From NCBI GenBank assembly GCA_028277445.1, contig JANQGG010000060.1, positions 1 to 64,000 on the forward strand: DNA of 64,000 bases, written 5' to 3'. The notes beneath the pieces were generated by a model. That model saw only the letters and a program-made list of their open reading frames with translations, was not told the origin of the DNA and made no database searches. The stretch is from Chloroherpetonaceae bacterium. GTDB lineage: Bacteria; Bacteroidota; Chlorobiia; Chlorobiales; Chloroherpetonaceae. The position numbers and the translations under genes were made by a program. Below, in pieces: positions 36,936 through 46,643 of this stretch. How positions within the stretch are numbered: the stretch's first letter is position 1; every line of letters begins with the position of its first letter.

Positions 36936-37937
36936 ATGAGAGAAGAAAGTGCAGGAAGCCGCGCTCGCAAAGCCATACGAAAGCATTATCAAAAAATCCT
37001 AAAGCATGAACAGGCTGTACTAGCCGACCGCGATCCCGAAGAGCTACATCAAATGCGGATCGCCATGCGTCGTTTGCGTTCGGTTTCACGCGGATTTAAT
37101 CAGGTATTGATCCTTCCCGAGCAGGCTGCAGAAAAACGTATTCGTAATTTTGGTCGTACATTGGGAGAGTTGCGCGATCTGGATGTATTGTTGGAAAACC
37201 TTGAAAAAGCCGGCAAATCCCCTTTAAAGAATTCTGAATTAAACGCTTACCACTTCGTTCAGCGTTTCCTTCACCAACAACGACGAAAAAAAGTCACCGT
37301 TGTCAGGAATCTAATTAACGGCTCGCGATACAAGCATTTTAAATCCAGTTTAACCGATTGGCTGAAAAAGCCAAAGCTTACTGCTGTTGCAAAATTAACG
37401 ATCAGAACTATCACGCCTGATCTACTCTTTCCATTTGTTAATGACTTGTTCCTGCATCCGGGTTTGCAGGTGGGTGTACGCATGAAATATGGCGAGCCAG
37501 TCCCGATTGAATACAAAACTCCGCGTCGGGTAAATTTTATTGTGCATCGCGAGGGGTTGTTGTTGCATAGCCTCCGAAAACAAGTCAAACGTGTCCGCTA
37601 TCAACTGTCCTTTTTTACGGACCTGTATCCTGAAACCTTTGCCAACTATGTCAAAGATATGAAGGGATTTCAGGATTCACTTGGGCTTTTGCAAGATAGC
37701 CTGGTCATGGAAGCCATGTACCAAAATACGCTCGGCCAAAATTATAAAAAAAAGATCCCGACGCTTGTCAAAGCCCTAAATCAACAACGCTTTAAGGCCT
37801 GGAAAGACTGGGAAAAGCTTCGCAATACTTATTTAAGGCCCGAAACTCGGCTAAACTTCCGTAAAGAATTATTAAACTATACCTCTGAGGCTAATCATGA
37901 CAAGGTTGTTCCTTCAATTCACCAGGAGATAGGTTGA
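36936..37937 (+). CDS. CHAD domain protein
   Basis: The 333-aa helical protein has the conserved His-rich motifs of CHAD domains: EELHQMRIAMRRLRSVSRGF near residue 35 and LLLHSLRKQVKRVRYQLSFF near 220. CHAD domains bind polyphosphate and can target proteins to polyphosphate granules. The true start is probably ATG 36936 (MREESAGSRARKAI); a longer frame would run back into the ICMT-like gene and add non-conserved residues. It carries no CYTH or triphosphatase domain, so it is a stand-alone CHAD protein. Confidence 0.87.
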   Translation: MREESAGSRARKAIRKHYQKILKHEQAVLADRDPEELHQMRIAMRRLRSVSRGFNQVLILPEQAAEKRIRNFGRTLGELRDLDVLLENLEKAGKSPLKNSELNAYHFVQRFLHQQRRKKVTVVRNLINGSRYKHFKSSLTDWLKKPKLTAVAKLTIRTITPDLLFPFVNDLFLHPGLQVGVRMKYGEPVPIEYKTPRRVNFIVHREGLLLHSLRKQVKRVRYQLSFFTDLYPETFANYVKDMKGFQDSLGLLQDSLVMEAMYQNTLGQNYKKKIPTLVKALNQQRFKAWKDWEKLRNTYLRPETRLNFRKELLNYTSEANHDKVVPSIHQEIG

Positions 37938-38054
37938 ATTTAGATAAAACGCACCAACAAGTTGAAAAAGTCCATCAATGGGGATTTTTACCTGCCGGCG
38001 GTTTTAAGGTTGTGTTTTAGGCTTTCATACCAATTTTTCTAACGGAATGCCTTT

Positions 38055-38735
38055 TCATACATATTTTGCAACCATCATTTCAGTTGCGCCTTTCTGAAAT
38101 TCATACTTTACCGGGACGAATGATACATTAATACCTCTTTCTTTTAACGCTGCTATTACCGGTTCAATGTGTGGTGATTTTTTATTATCATCTATGGATA
38201 ACAATGGATAGATGCGCACCTCCTTTGCTACGCGGCACAATTCAAACATCGAAAGAATATGATGTTCACGGGTTATCTGTTTGCTGTATAAAAACAAATA
38301 ATGCGAACATAGCGCTAAATCGAACTCGGCATCTTTAAATGGCAGCTCAGGCAACGATCCGCATATGTACCTGCCTGATTTTCGCCCTTGTTGATAGTCA
38401 ATAAGAAACATGTTCATTGCGTCCATTCTGACTTTTCCAAGCTCTTCGATATTGCGTATGTTTTTCCATACAAAATAGTCTTTATTTTTTGATACTTGTT
38501 CAATTATTTGATGGTACACTTTTACAATTCTTGAGCGAATCTGATCAGCGTTAAATTGATATATTGGGTCGATTGATTTTACTATGCCGCCTTTTTTGGA
38601 TAGTTCAGCATTAAAGCTAGCCGGGCCATCGCCACAACCCAGTATTTTTTTTCCAAAATCATCGTTATTTAGCAAAAACATTTCTTTGTATTCGCTTAAA
38701 GACCTTCCCCACGGGACTACTTCTGATAATTCCAC
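38055..38735 (-). CDS. Class I SAM-dependent methyltransferase-like protein
   Basis: The 226-aa protein has a plausible SAM-binding motif I (KKILGCGDGPASFNAELSKK, residues ~29-48) and motif II acidic strand (IVKSIDPIYQF). A post-motif segment SLPELPFKDAEFDLALCSHY contains the usual 'P...FD.v..s' pattern. The C-terminal part EVRIYPLLSIDDNKKSPHIEP resembles other uncharacterised methyltransferases that follow the same layout. The substrate is unknown. It stands alone, next to the dispersed repeat. Confidence 0.75.
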   Translation of the reverse strand: MELSEVVPWGRSLSEYKEMFLLNNDDFGKKILGCGDGPASFNAELSKKGGIVKSIDPIYQFNADQIRSRIVKVYHQIIEQVSKNKDYFVWKNIRNIEELGKVRMDAMNMFLIDYQQGRKSGRYICGSLPELPFKDAEFDLALCSHYLFLYSKQITREHHILSMFELCRVAKEVRIYPLLSIDDNKKSPHIEPVIAALKERGINVSFVPVKYEFQKGATEMMVAKYV

Positions 38736-38874
38736 AATTTCAAATTTGAAAATATTTTTTTAATGCTAACTGAATCTGTTGTATTGCCAAACATTTCCTT
38801 TTGTTTTGTTGGCTTCATTTATGGCTATGATCAATCACATATTGTAAATATTTGATCGATAAACCTGAAGGTAT

Positions 38875-39224
38875 GCAATATTAACCTGCATTGATCCACT
38901 CGGTGAGCGTATGATTGTTTTTAGGGATTGTTATAAACTAATGATTAAAAAGCTCCACCCTGGTCATGCCCCGATTTAGTCGGGATATTTACAACGTGCC
39001 ATTACGTTTGCCAGCCAGGATATAGATGTCGTATTTTTTTGCCATCGTTATGGATCACCCGGATAAACCGGGTGATGACATTAAGGTAGAGGAAATGATT
39101 TTTCACTTAAGAAAACATCATGTTTTTCAAACCAGCTTATTATTAACCTGTTGTTTTTATAATCGTATTATTTTCTTTCCTGAATTGGTTAGCAGGCACC
39201 TTGCTGATTGCCTGCCGAAGCATT
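38875..39224 (+). repeat. Dispersed hairpin-rich repeat, copy 2 (inverted match of 815-1241)
   Basis: It has the same landmarks as copy 1 in reverse complement. The hairpin CCCGA/TCGGG is at 38970-38984 and a perfect 8-bp hairpin TCACCCGG/CCGGGTGA at 39055-39075. It lacks the ~80-base segment present in copy 1. The embedded frame MSYFFAIVMDHPDKPGDD (from 39026) is conserved but diverges at its end, where it runs into the next module, so I treat it as non-coding. Confidence 0.8.
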
Positions 39225-39240
39225 ACCGAACAGAACATTT

Positions 39241-39307
39241 AAAATCGGTCATTGAGCGTAGCCGAAATGCCGATTTTTTTTTAGATATACACACCGGATT
39301 AATATGA
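39241..39307 (-). repeat. Repeat module with terminator-like hairpin (match of 1233-1320)
   Basis: AAAATCGG (39241-39248) pairs with CCGATTTT (39270-39277), followed by a run of T residues, and then TATACACACCGGATTAAT. On the minus strand this is the same module found after copy 1. From 39308 to 39744 the sequence is AT-rich and I see no gene in it. Confidence 0.6.
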
Positions 39308-39744
39308 TGACGTTTCTTGAGAACCATGGTCTGACAAACTTTTATTTTCACAGGGGTGTTTTTTATAACACTCAAAACACCTATGTGTTAGAATTCTTTG
39401 AAATTGCTTACCCTTTATAAAATTCATGATATTTCTTGTGTTTAAAAAAGACGATACCCGTCATTAATTTTGCATTTTTTGGGGAATTCTCACTAAATTA
39501 CTTTTTTGTCTGAGATTTTTTTTTCTAAATTACTCTTCACATTGCTCATTAAATAAAGAATTTCGTTTATAACGAGTCTCATTGAGCTTGAACATACGGT
39601 TTGTACATACCTGGAGATAGTCGTTTTCTGAAGATTTAAAAGCAATACCATAAAAAACCTTTAGAATTGTTAATACCGTAATTAGCAGTTCCAAAGTTTT
39701 TTTATTTGGTGGGAGCCATCCCTTTTTCTTAAACTTCAAAACAA

Positions 39745-41733
39745 ATGTGTCATATGGCAAACACAGAAGGTTCAATCAGTTCTGTCTTGAGTGAAAAACG
39801 AATGTTTCACCCAAATCCAGAATTCTCCGAATCAGCGACTGTTAAATCAATGAGTGAATACGAACGTTTGTATCATTCAGCTGAAGAAGACCCATTAAAG
39901 TACTGGGCCAGTATAGCTTCCAACTTTCATTGGTTTAAAAAGTGGGATACGGTCATGGAATGGAATGAACCCCATTCTAAATGGTTTGTAGGCGGTGAAA
40001 CCAATTTATGCTATAATGCGATTGATGTCCATGTTAATACATGGCGAAAGAATAAAGCGGCAATTATCTGGGAAGGTGAAGAGGGCGAACAACTCACACT
40101 CACTTACCTTCAATTGCATCGGGAAGTCAGCAAATTTGCAAATGTCTTAAAACGCCGGGGCGTTGAAAAAGGCGATCGTGTTGCCATTTACATGGGCATG
40201 ACGCCAGAGCTGGTTATTGCGGTGCTGGCTTGTGCTCGTATTGGCGCGGTTCATAATGTGATCTTTGGCGGTTTTTCTGCCAATGCGGTTGCAGAGCGAA
40301 TTAACGACTCCCATGCAAAAATGTTGGTTACCGCCGATGGCGCTGTTCGGCGCGGTAAAACCGTAAACCTTAAAGATGTTGTTGATGAAGCCTTGGTAGA
40401 AACACCATCAATCCAGAACGTTATCGTTCACCAACGCACCAAGCAGGATATCCATTTCCAAGACGGCCGCGATCACTGGTGGCACGATTTGATGGGTCTT
40501 GCATCCGAATACTGTCCTGCCGAATCCCTCGATTCCGAACATCCTTTATTTATCCTCTACACCAGCGGTTCTACCGGAAAACCAAAAGGTATTTTGCACA
40601 CCACTGGCGGTTATATGACGCATGCTGGAAACTCGTTTAAGCATGTGTTTGACATCAAAGAACAAGATATATATTGGTGCTCGGCTGATGTAGGCTGGAT
40701 TACCGGCCACAGCTATATCATTTACGGCCCGTTAATTAACGGCGCTACGGTATTACTTTATGAAGGCGCTCCAAACTACCCGCAATGGGATCGTTTCTGG
40801 GACATGATCCAACGTCATAAAGTTACTATTTTCTACACCGCGCCAACAGCTATTCGCGCCTTTATTCGCGCCGGTGATGAATGGGTAACCAAACACGACC
40901 TCTCTTCACTTCGATTATTAGGCACAGTGGGAGAACCAATCAACCCCGAAGCGTGGATGTGGTATCATAAATTTATCGGAAAAGAAAAATGCCCGATTGT
41001 TGATACCTGGTGGCAAACCGAAACCGGCGGTATTATGATCTCACCGCTTCCTGGTGCAACGCCTACAAAACCAGGTACGGCAACCCGCCCACTGCCAGGC
41101 ATTCTTGTGGATGTTGTTCATAAAGACGGCACTTCTTGTAAACCCAACGAAGGCGGATTCCTCGTAGTTAAACATCCTTGGCCTTCCATGCTCAGAACCA
41201 TTTATGGCGATGATGAGCGTTATAAGAAAACATATTGGTCTGAGGTTGATGGCATGTACTTTACAGGCGATGGCGCCAGAAAAGACGAAGACGGCTACAT
41301 CTGGATCATGGGTCGTGTGGATGACGTAGTCAATATTTCAGGTCACAGACTTGGTACCAGCGAAGTTGAAAGCGCCTTGGTTTCTCATGATGCCGTTGCT
41401 GAAGCTGCCGTTGTTAGCCGTCCTGATGATCTTAAGGGTAATGCATTGGTTGCCTTCGTTACATTAAAAGAAGAATTCGAGGGTGATCAGAAACTCCGCG
41501 TTGAGCTTCGCGATCACGTTTCCAAAGAAATTGGCCCTATTGCTAAACCTGATGATATTCGTTGGGCTGAAGCATTGCCAAAAACCCGTAGCGGTAAAAT
41601 TATGCGTCGTTTGCTTCGCGAAATGGCGACCAGCAAAGAGGTTAAAGGCGATATGACCACATTGGAAGACTTTTCGGTATTGGAAAAACTTCGTCAAGAA
41701 GAAGAGAAAAGCCACGAAGAAAATTCCAAGTAA
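39745..41733 (+). CDS. acs: Acetyl-CoA synthetase (AMP-forming)
   Basis: Acs converts acetate, ATP and CoA to acetyl-CoA via acetyl-AMP. The 662-aa protein is full length, with the N-terminal ACAS domain ([21 protein letters not shown]), the P-loop [40 protein letters not shown], the hinge region [33 protein letters not shown], and the C-terminal [12 protein letters not shown]. Lys618 there is the site that is acetylated in regulated homologues. Start could be ATG 39745 or ATG 39754. A terminator follows. Confidence 0.97.
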   Translation: MCHMANTEGSISSVLSEKRMFHPNPEFSESATVKSMSEYERLYHSAEEDPLKYWASIASNFHWFKKWDTVMEWNEPHSKWFVGGETNLCYNAIDVHVNTWRKNKAAIIWEGEEGEQLTLTYLQLHREVSKFANVLKRRGVEKGDRVAIYMGMTPELVIAVLACARIGAVHNVIFGGFSANAVAERINDSHAKMLVTADGAVRRGKTVNLKDVVDEALVETPSIQNVIVHQRTKQDIHFQDGRDHWWHDLMGLASEYCPAESLDSEHPLFILYTSGSTGKPKGILHTTGGYMTHAGNSFKHVFDIKEQDIYWCSADVGWITGHSYIIYGPLINGATVLLYEGAPNYPQWDRFWDMIQRHKVTIFYTAPTAIRAFIRAGDEWVTKHDLSSLRLLGTVGEPINPEAWMWYHKFIGKEKCPIVDTWWQTETGGIMISPLPGATPTKPGTATRPLPGILVDVVHKDGTSCKPNEGGFLVVKHPWPSMLRTIYGDDERYKKTYWSEVDGMYFTGDGARKDEDGYIWIMGRVDDVVNISGHRLGTSEVESALVSHDAVAEAAVVSRPDDLKGNALVAFVTLKEEFEGDQKLRVELRDHVSKEIGPIAKPDDIRWAEALPKTRSGKIMRRLLREMATSKEVKGDMTTLEDFSVLEKLRQEEEKSHEENSK

Positions 41734-41753
41734 ATCGTCAAACATTATACATG

Positions 41754-41787
41754 AAAAAACGGCGTGCTAAGTATGTACGCCGTTTTT
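41754..41787 (+). terminator. Terminator after acs
   Basis: An 11-bp stem AAAAACGGCGT/ACGCCGTTTTT with an 11-base loop ends in a T run, 20 bases after the stop. The rest of the 340-base gap up to 42074 shows no gene. Confidence 0.9.
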
Positions 41788-42074
41788 GTTTAGCAAAACC
41801 TTAGAATTTAAACCGGTTCAACGATAAAAGCTTTTCTTAAAAAATATCTGTTTGACTGTCTATAAGAAATCTTCTCGCACAAATAACATTTAACGTTCAA
41901 AATCATTCTCCCGGATAACCATTGCAATTACTATAAAAGTTGTAAGGGTTTATTGAACCACTACTGAAAAAATTCCGTTAGTGTTATTGAACTTTCAATG
42001 GTTAATGCTTTTTTTATAAATAAATCGCATTTTAAAAACCACTAATTAATTTAGTTCTTTAACCTTAAAACATT

Positions 42075-42875
42075 ATGACAAAAGAACTTATCACAGCCAT
42101 CGAAGCTGTAAAAATTGCCGGAAAAAACGCCAGACGCAGTTTTGGAAAATTAAGCGCTTCCCATATCAGCCTTAAAGACAGAAACGATTTTGTCACCGTT
42201 GTTGATAAACGCTGTGAACAATTAGCCATTTCCGCCATACGCAAACGATTCCCGTACGATTCGGTTTTGGGTGAAGAAGGTTCACTTGAAGAAGGTTCTA
42301 GTGGCAGACAATGGGTTATTGACCCTCTGGATGGTACATTAAATTTTATCCATTCGTTTCCTACATTTGCAATCTCCATTGCGCTTGTTGATGAATCCGG
42401 CGATATTCTCGTCGGCGCAATTTATCACCCGCTACTTAAAGAACTTTTTACTGCTGAACGAGGCCGAGGCACATTTTACAATAACCGTCGCGTTCATGTG
42501 ACTAAAAATTTTCGTAGCGAGCGTTTACTGCTTGCCACCGGATTTCCCTATAAAGATTACGAACATTTAGACTCGTATTTAAACGTCTTCAAAGATGTAT
42601 TAAAAGACACCGCCGGACTTCGACGTCCCGGTTCGGCATCATTAGATTTAGCTTACACGGCTTGCGGTCGTTTCGATGGATTCTTTGAGTACAATCTTAA
42701 AAAATGGGATATTGCCGCAGGGGCTTTGATCGTTAGAGAAGCCGGAGGCATGGTTACAGATTTCAAAGGCGATAACGGTTTTCTCGAAAGCGGAAATATT
42801 ATCGCTACGAACAGTAAAATCCATAGTTGGCTACTGGAAAAAGTTCAGCAACATTTTGGGTACAATTTTGGTTGA
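42075..42875 (+). CDS. Inositol monophosphatase family protein
   Basis: The 266-aa protein has the metal-binding motifs of the family: LGEEGSLEEG (Glu), WVIDPLDGTLNFIHSFPTFAISIAL (D-x-L-D-G-T) and WDIAAGALIVREAGGMVTDFKG near the C-terminus. Substrates in bacteria include inositol-1-phosphate, fructose-1,6-bisphosphate and other sugar phosphates; SuhB-type members also act in rRNA transcription. Nothing nearby fixes the substrate. A strong terminator follows. Confidence 0.92.
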   Translation: MTKELITAIEAVKIAGKNARRSFGKLSASHISLKDRNDFVTVVDKRCEQLAISAIRKRFPYDSVLGEEGSLEEGSSGRQWVIDPLDGTLNFIHSFPTFAISIALVDESGDILVGAIYHPLLKELFTAERGRGTFYNNRRVHVTKNFRSERLLLATGFPYKDYEHLDSYLNVFKDVLKDTAGLRRPGSASLDLAYTACGRFDGFFEYNLKKWDIAAGALIVREAGGMVTDFKGDNGFLESGNIIATNSKIHSWLLEKVQQHFGYNFG

Positions 42876-42902
42876 TTTTTCACATATATTGTTGGGTTGC
42901 AG

Positions 42903-42953
42903 AGAGAAAAGAGCGTGTTTCTGATTGAATAAACATGCTCTTTTCTCTATTTT
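42903..42953 (+). terminator. Terminator after the inositol-phosphatase gene
   Basis: A long stem AGAGAAAAGAGCGTGTTT pairs with AAACATGCTCTTTTCTCT (one G-T wobble) around a 10-base loop, then ATTTTA. Confidence 0.9.
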
Positions 42954-42995
42954 AAGTTACATTTAACCCATTTTAGACTTGCACATTCTAAGCCA

Positions 42996-45086
42996 ATGGT
43001 ATTCAACAAAATTGTCTTTTTATTACTCCTTATTACAACTGCCTCTCTTTGGTTTCCAAGGAACAGTTTAGCTCAGCGCAAACAATTAGAACCCATCATA
43101 AAAAACACCCCGACCGGTGGTGTAAAACACGATCCCGAAAAGGCAATTTTAGAACGCTTGAATTTTAAGACCCCGGCTAAGATTTTGGAGTACGCCCTGA
43201 ACCGGTACCAATTTGGGGATTATTTAAAAGCCGATAGCCTGTTTTCGGACTACCACAAAGTTTCAATGGATGAACCCTCCACAGACCGCGATTTAAGTCG
43301 CTTGATGCATTATAAAACCCTGATTAAGCTCGATAGGTATGATTTTGCCATTGAAGGATTACGCGATCTTAGATTTGACGCCAATCATCCTTTGATCCGC
43401 GAAGAAGCTCAGTTCGATTTTGCAATAGCCCATTGGAATCTCAAAGATTATTTGGATGCCGCTGAGCAATTTATTGACATTAGCGGTGGCGGTTGGCGAC
43501 CCAATGATTCACTGATCATCAGAAAAAAAGCCATGATGAACCTGCAACTACTCTCAATGGCTTATTTCACGGTTGATGAATTATTGTGGCTTATTCAACA
43601 CTCGCCTTATGTAAATATCCAATCTGTGTTAGCGACTGAATTAATTCGCAAAACTCTCGCCGGAGATATTAACGCGTTACAGATCGATACTTCAGAAACA
43701 CAAGAGGCGCTTAGCATCAACAACCTCGATAAATACGCCATAGATCAATTTTCCGATGATCTGGATAATGAATTTTATGATCAAGACCCGATAATCATTT
43801 CCAAAGTTAAAGAACTTGATACGCTTAAAACGCGATCCACAAAATTGGAAAAATTGCAGGATTCACTGATCCGAGAACACATCTTGCCTATTGTGGATGA
43901 TATCCTAGCACATAACGATCTGGATTCACTGTGCAAATTACGTCTGAAACGATCGCTGAATTATATTGCCGACTTCAATTCCCGAAATTTCGAAGGTTTC
44001 AGAATCGGCGTTTTAGCCCCAATAGATTTGGATGTTTTTGATGGCACCGTTTCACAAATTGTTGGCTCGCAAATTCTAACGGGGTTGCTTCTTCGTACCG
44101 CCGAATTTAATGGATCGGTTCCCGGAAATTATATCTCATTGTTTATCCGTTCTACATCGGGACTGGATTCCTTAGCTTTAATTAATCGGGTTGAAGAACT
44201 CGTTAAACGCGATTCCATTGCCCTAATTATTGGGCCTGTTTACAGCAAACATGCTCGCCCCTTAGCCCATTATTGCGACTCCATTGGCCTGCCGATGATA
44301 ACGCCCACGGCAACTGACGAGAGCATCACGTTAGGTAAATCGAATGTATTTCAAATCAATCCAACCCATCATATGCGCGGCAGAATTATCGCCAGGCATG
44401 TTTTAGAGGATTCTACCAAAAAGCGCCTTGCCATTTTTAGTGAATCGGGAAGCTACAGCTATGAAATGGCCTCAGGCTTCCGCGACGAAGCGCTCGCTCA
44501 TGGCCGGAATGTTGAAATTTTCGGCGTTCTGCCACCCAATTTCAGCAATTTAAATACGGTCATCGATAGCCTTGAGCTCCCGGAACCCGATGACATGCTC
44601 GGCTATCCCGAAACACCGTTTGATGCCATTTATTTGCCTTTCACGAACATGGAATCCATCGGTATAAGCCTCGCGCAATTAAAGTTCTATAACATTACGG
44701 GCGAATTGATCGGGTCGGGTGATTGGCATGATGCATCCATTTTGAACCGTTTTGATAACCTGATCAACCATGTTACCTATGCCATTGATTCATACATCTC
44801 GCCATCGAATTCTCGTGCGTTGTATATCAAAGACAGTTATCGCAAATTCTGGAAAATGGATGCGCCCAGTTTAATGTGGCATGGCTACGATGTTATGGAC
44901 TACATCATTAATGCATTAAAACTCAACACATCATTTCCGGAACGCCCGCAAATTTCCGATCTCATAAAACAAATGCCGCCATATCAAGCCATTCATACAA
45001 CCATCTATTTTGGAGGCAGAAACATCAATCAACGCATGGCAATCATGAAATATAAAAATGGCAGCATTTTGCCCCAGCATGATTAG
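42996..45086 (+). CDS. TPR plus type-1 periplasmic-binding (LivJ/LppC-like) fusion protein
   Basis: The 696-aa protein has a signal peptide (FLLLLITTASLWFPRNSLAQ). Residues ~45-250 contain TPR-like helical repeats (ILEYALNRYQFGDYLKADSLF, EEAQFDFAIAHWNLKDYLDAAEQF). Residues ~325-690 form a type-1 periplasmic-binding fold: FRIGVLAPIDLDVF, then IALIIGPVYSKHARPLAHYC, GLPMITPTATDESIT, RLAIFSESGSYSYEMASGF and FDAIYLPFTNMESIGISLAQ. The layout resembles LpoA/LppC-type penicillin-binding-protein activators as well as amino-acid receptors. It precedes lpxC-fabZ, so an envelope role is likely but not proven. Confidence 0.78.
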   Translation: MVFNKIVFLLLLITTASLWFPRNSLAQRKQLEPIIKNTPTGGVKHDPEKAILERLNFKTPAKILEYALNRYQFGDYLKADSLFSDYHKVSMDEPSTDRDLSRLMHYKTLIKLDRYDFAIEGLRDLRFDANHPLIREEAQFDFAIAHWNLKDYLDAAEQFIDISGGGWRPNDSLIIRKKAMMNLQLLSMAYFTVDELLWLIQHSPYVNIQSVLATELIRKTLAGDINALQIDTSETQEALSINNLDKYAIDQFSDDLDNEFYDQDPIIISKVKELDTLKTRSTKLEKLQDSLIREHILPIVDDILAHNDLDSLCKLRLKRSLNYIADFNSRNFEGFRIGVLAPIDLDVFDGTVSQIVGSQILTGLLLRTAEFNGSVPGNYISLFIRSTSGLDSLALINRVEELVKRDSIALIIGPVYSKHARPLAHYCDSIGLPMITPTATDESITLGKSNVFQINPTHHMRGRIIARHVLEDSTKKRLAIFSESGSYSYEMASGFRDEALAHGRNVEIFGVLPPNFSNLNTVIDSLELPEPDDMLGYPETPFDAIYLPFTNMESIGISLAQLKFYNITGELIGSGDWHDASILNRFDNLINHVTYAIDSYISPSNSRALYIKDSYRKFWKMDAPSLMWHGYDVMDYIINALKLNTSFPERPQISDLIKQMPPYQAIHTTIYFGGRNINQRMAIMKYKNGSILPQHD

Positions 45087-45130
45087 CCATTTAAACGCGT
45101 TTAGCAGGTAAAACTTATGTAACTTTTCCT

Positions 45131-45137
45131 TATCTTA
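45131..45137 (+). promoter_or_regulatory. Candidate promoter element before lpxC-fabZ
   Basis: AACTTTTCCT-TATCTTAAAG lies 34 bases before the start codon. Very similar strings (AACTTTTCTAcccTTAAG, AACTTTCTAATCTT, TTTTTGTATCTTACG) precede the genes at 8689, 9598 and 32869, suggesting a shared promoter consensus around TAtcTTA. Confidence 0.4.
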
Positions 45138-45170
45138 AAGTTTTTACTGCTTTAATCATGATAACTCGCT

Positions 45171-46580
45171 ATGCTTATCTATCAACAAACACTTAAAAAT
45201 GAAGTTTCATTGTGGGGAACCGGCTTGCATACCGGAAAAGAGTGTATGGTGACATTTAAACCTGCCCCGGATAATTTTGGATATCGATTCGTCAGAACCG
45301 ATTTACCGGGATCACCAGAAATTCCCGCCGATATTGATCATGTTATAGACATTCGCAGAGGCACAACTATTGGTATTGGCGATGCAAAAGTTCATACCAC
45401 CGAGCATGTGCTTTCGGCCTTATATGGTTTGCAAATTGATAATTGCCGAATTGAGCTTACCGGCCCGGAACCGCCGGTTTGTGATGGCAGTTCCCGTCCA
45501 TTTGTTGATGCCATACTCTCGGTCGGTCTCCAAGAACAAACCGAACCAAAAAATTATCTCGTCATTGATGAAACCATAGAGCATCACGAGCCCAAAAGTA
45601 ACACCACAATTGTAGGCTTGCCGTTAGATGGTTTTCGGGTAACGGTTATGATTGATTACAAAAATCCAGCGTTGGGCTCTCAGCACACCGGCTTATTCGA
45701 CCTCAATAAAGAATTTATTAATGAGTTTTCATCCAGTCGAACGTTTTGCTTTTTAAGCGAAGTTTCCGAACTGGCCAACCAAGGTTTAATTAAAGGCGGC
45801 GATATTGATAACGCTATTGTCATCGTCGACAAAGAAATGTCGGATAGCGACCTTCAGGATCTTTCCAGCAAAATCAATGGTGCAAATCACAAGCTTACCA
45901 TTGGTGAAAATGGCATATTAAATAACCGTAAGCTTCGTTATGAAAACGAACCTGCCCGGCACAAGCTACTGGATATGCTTGGTGATTTAGCCCTTTTGGG
46001 CATGCCGATTAAAGCGCAATTGCTTGCTGCCAGACCCGGCCATGCCGCTAATGTTGAGTTTGTAAAAAAGCTCCGTAAATACGCCGAGCGCAACAAACTT
46101 GCCCGAAAATTCCAACACGAGCGTAAGGCCGGTGTGGTTTTTGATAGCCAGGCCATTGAACGTATTATACCGCATCGTTACCCATTCCTGTTGATTGATA
46201 AGATCACGGAGTTTGTATTGGATGAAAAAATCGTGGCCATCAAAAACGTGACCATGAACGAGCCGTTCTTCCAGGGTCATTTTCCGGGCAATCCCATCAT
46301 GCCGGGTGTATTGATAATTGAAGCCATGGCGCAATCCGGCGGTATCATGCTCTTGAATGGCAACGAAGGGTTCAACGATAAGCTCGTCTATTTTATGGGC
46401 ATCGATAAAGCGCGGTTCAGAAAACCGGTGGTACCCGGCGATACGTTGGTGATTGAATCCATTATGACGAACCGAAGGCGAAATATCTGCCAATTCTCAT
46501 CCAAAGCCTATGTTCGTGGGGAACTCGTTTGCGAGGCCGATTTAATGGCAACCGTAATGGACAAACAACAAAAAAAGTAA
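45171..46580 (+). CDS. lpxC-fabZ: Bifunctional UDP-3-O-acyl-GlcNAc deacetylase / 3-hydroxyacyl-ACP dehydratase (LpxC-FabZ fusion)
   Basis: The N-terminal ~305 residues are LpxC, the committed step of lipid A synthesis: TGLHTGKECMVTFKPAP, the zinc site in VHTTEHVLSALYGLQIDNCRIEL, GLIKGGDIDNAIV and ARHKLLDMLGDLALLG. Residues ~318-469 are FabZ, which dehydrates 3-hydroxyacyl-ACP: IIPHRYPFLLIDKITEF with the catalytic His, and GHFPGNPIMPGVLIIEAMAQ with the catalytic Glu. This fusion is characteristic of Bacteroidetes, Chlorobi and relatives, and it couples lipid A and fatty-acid synthesis in one polypeptide. A terminator follows. Confidence 0.97.
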   Translation: MLIYQQTLKNEVSLWGTGLHTGKECMVTFKPAPDNFGYRFVRTDLPGSPEIPADIDHVIDIRRGTTIGIGDAKVHTTEHVLSALYGLQIDNCRIELTGPEPPVCDGSSRPFVDAILSVGLQEQTEPKNYLVIDETIEHHEPKSNTTIVGLPLDGFRVTVMIDYKNPALGSQHTGLFDLNKEFINEFSSSRTFCFLSEVSELANQGLIKGGDIDNAIVIVDKEMSDSDLQDLSSKINGANHKLTIGENGILNNRKLRYENEPARHKLLDMLGDLALLGMPIKAQLLAARPGHAANVEFVKKLRKYAERNKLARKFQHERKAGVVFDSQAIERIIPHRYPFLLIDKITEFVLDEKIVAIKNVTMNEPFFQGHFPGNPIMPGVLIIEAMAQSGGIMLLNGNEGFNDKLVYFMGIDKARFRKPVVPGDTLVIESIMTNRRRNICQFSSKAYVRGELVCEADLMATVMDKQQKK

Positions 46581-46591
46581 TTTCTCAACTA

Positions 46592-46628
46592 CAAAGAAAG
46601 AATCAAAAATTGGTTCTTTCTTTGTTTT
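46592..46628 (+). terminator. Terminator after lpxC-fabZ
   Basis: An 11-bp perfect stem CAAAGAAAGAA/TTCTTTCTTTG is followed by TTTTAA, 11 bases after the stop. It ends only 15 bases before the next ATG, which therefore needs its own promoter within or after the hairpin, or read-through. Confidence 0.85.
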
Positions 46629-46643
46629 AACTAAGGGAAAAAT

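Noticed and set aside
39530-39775. 81-codon frame on the minus strand opposite the acs start
   Set aside because: It overlaps the 5' end of acs, has no similarity to any family I know, and its AT-rich composition fits non-coding sequence.
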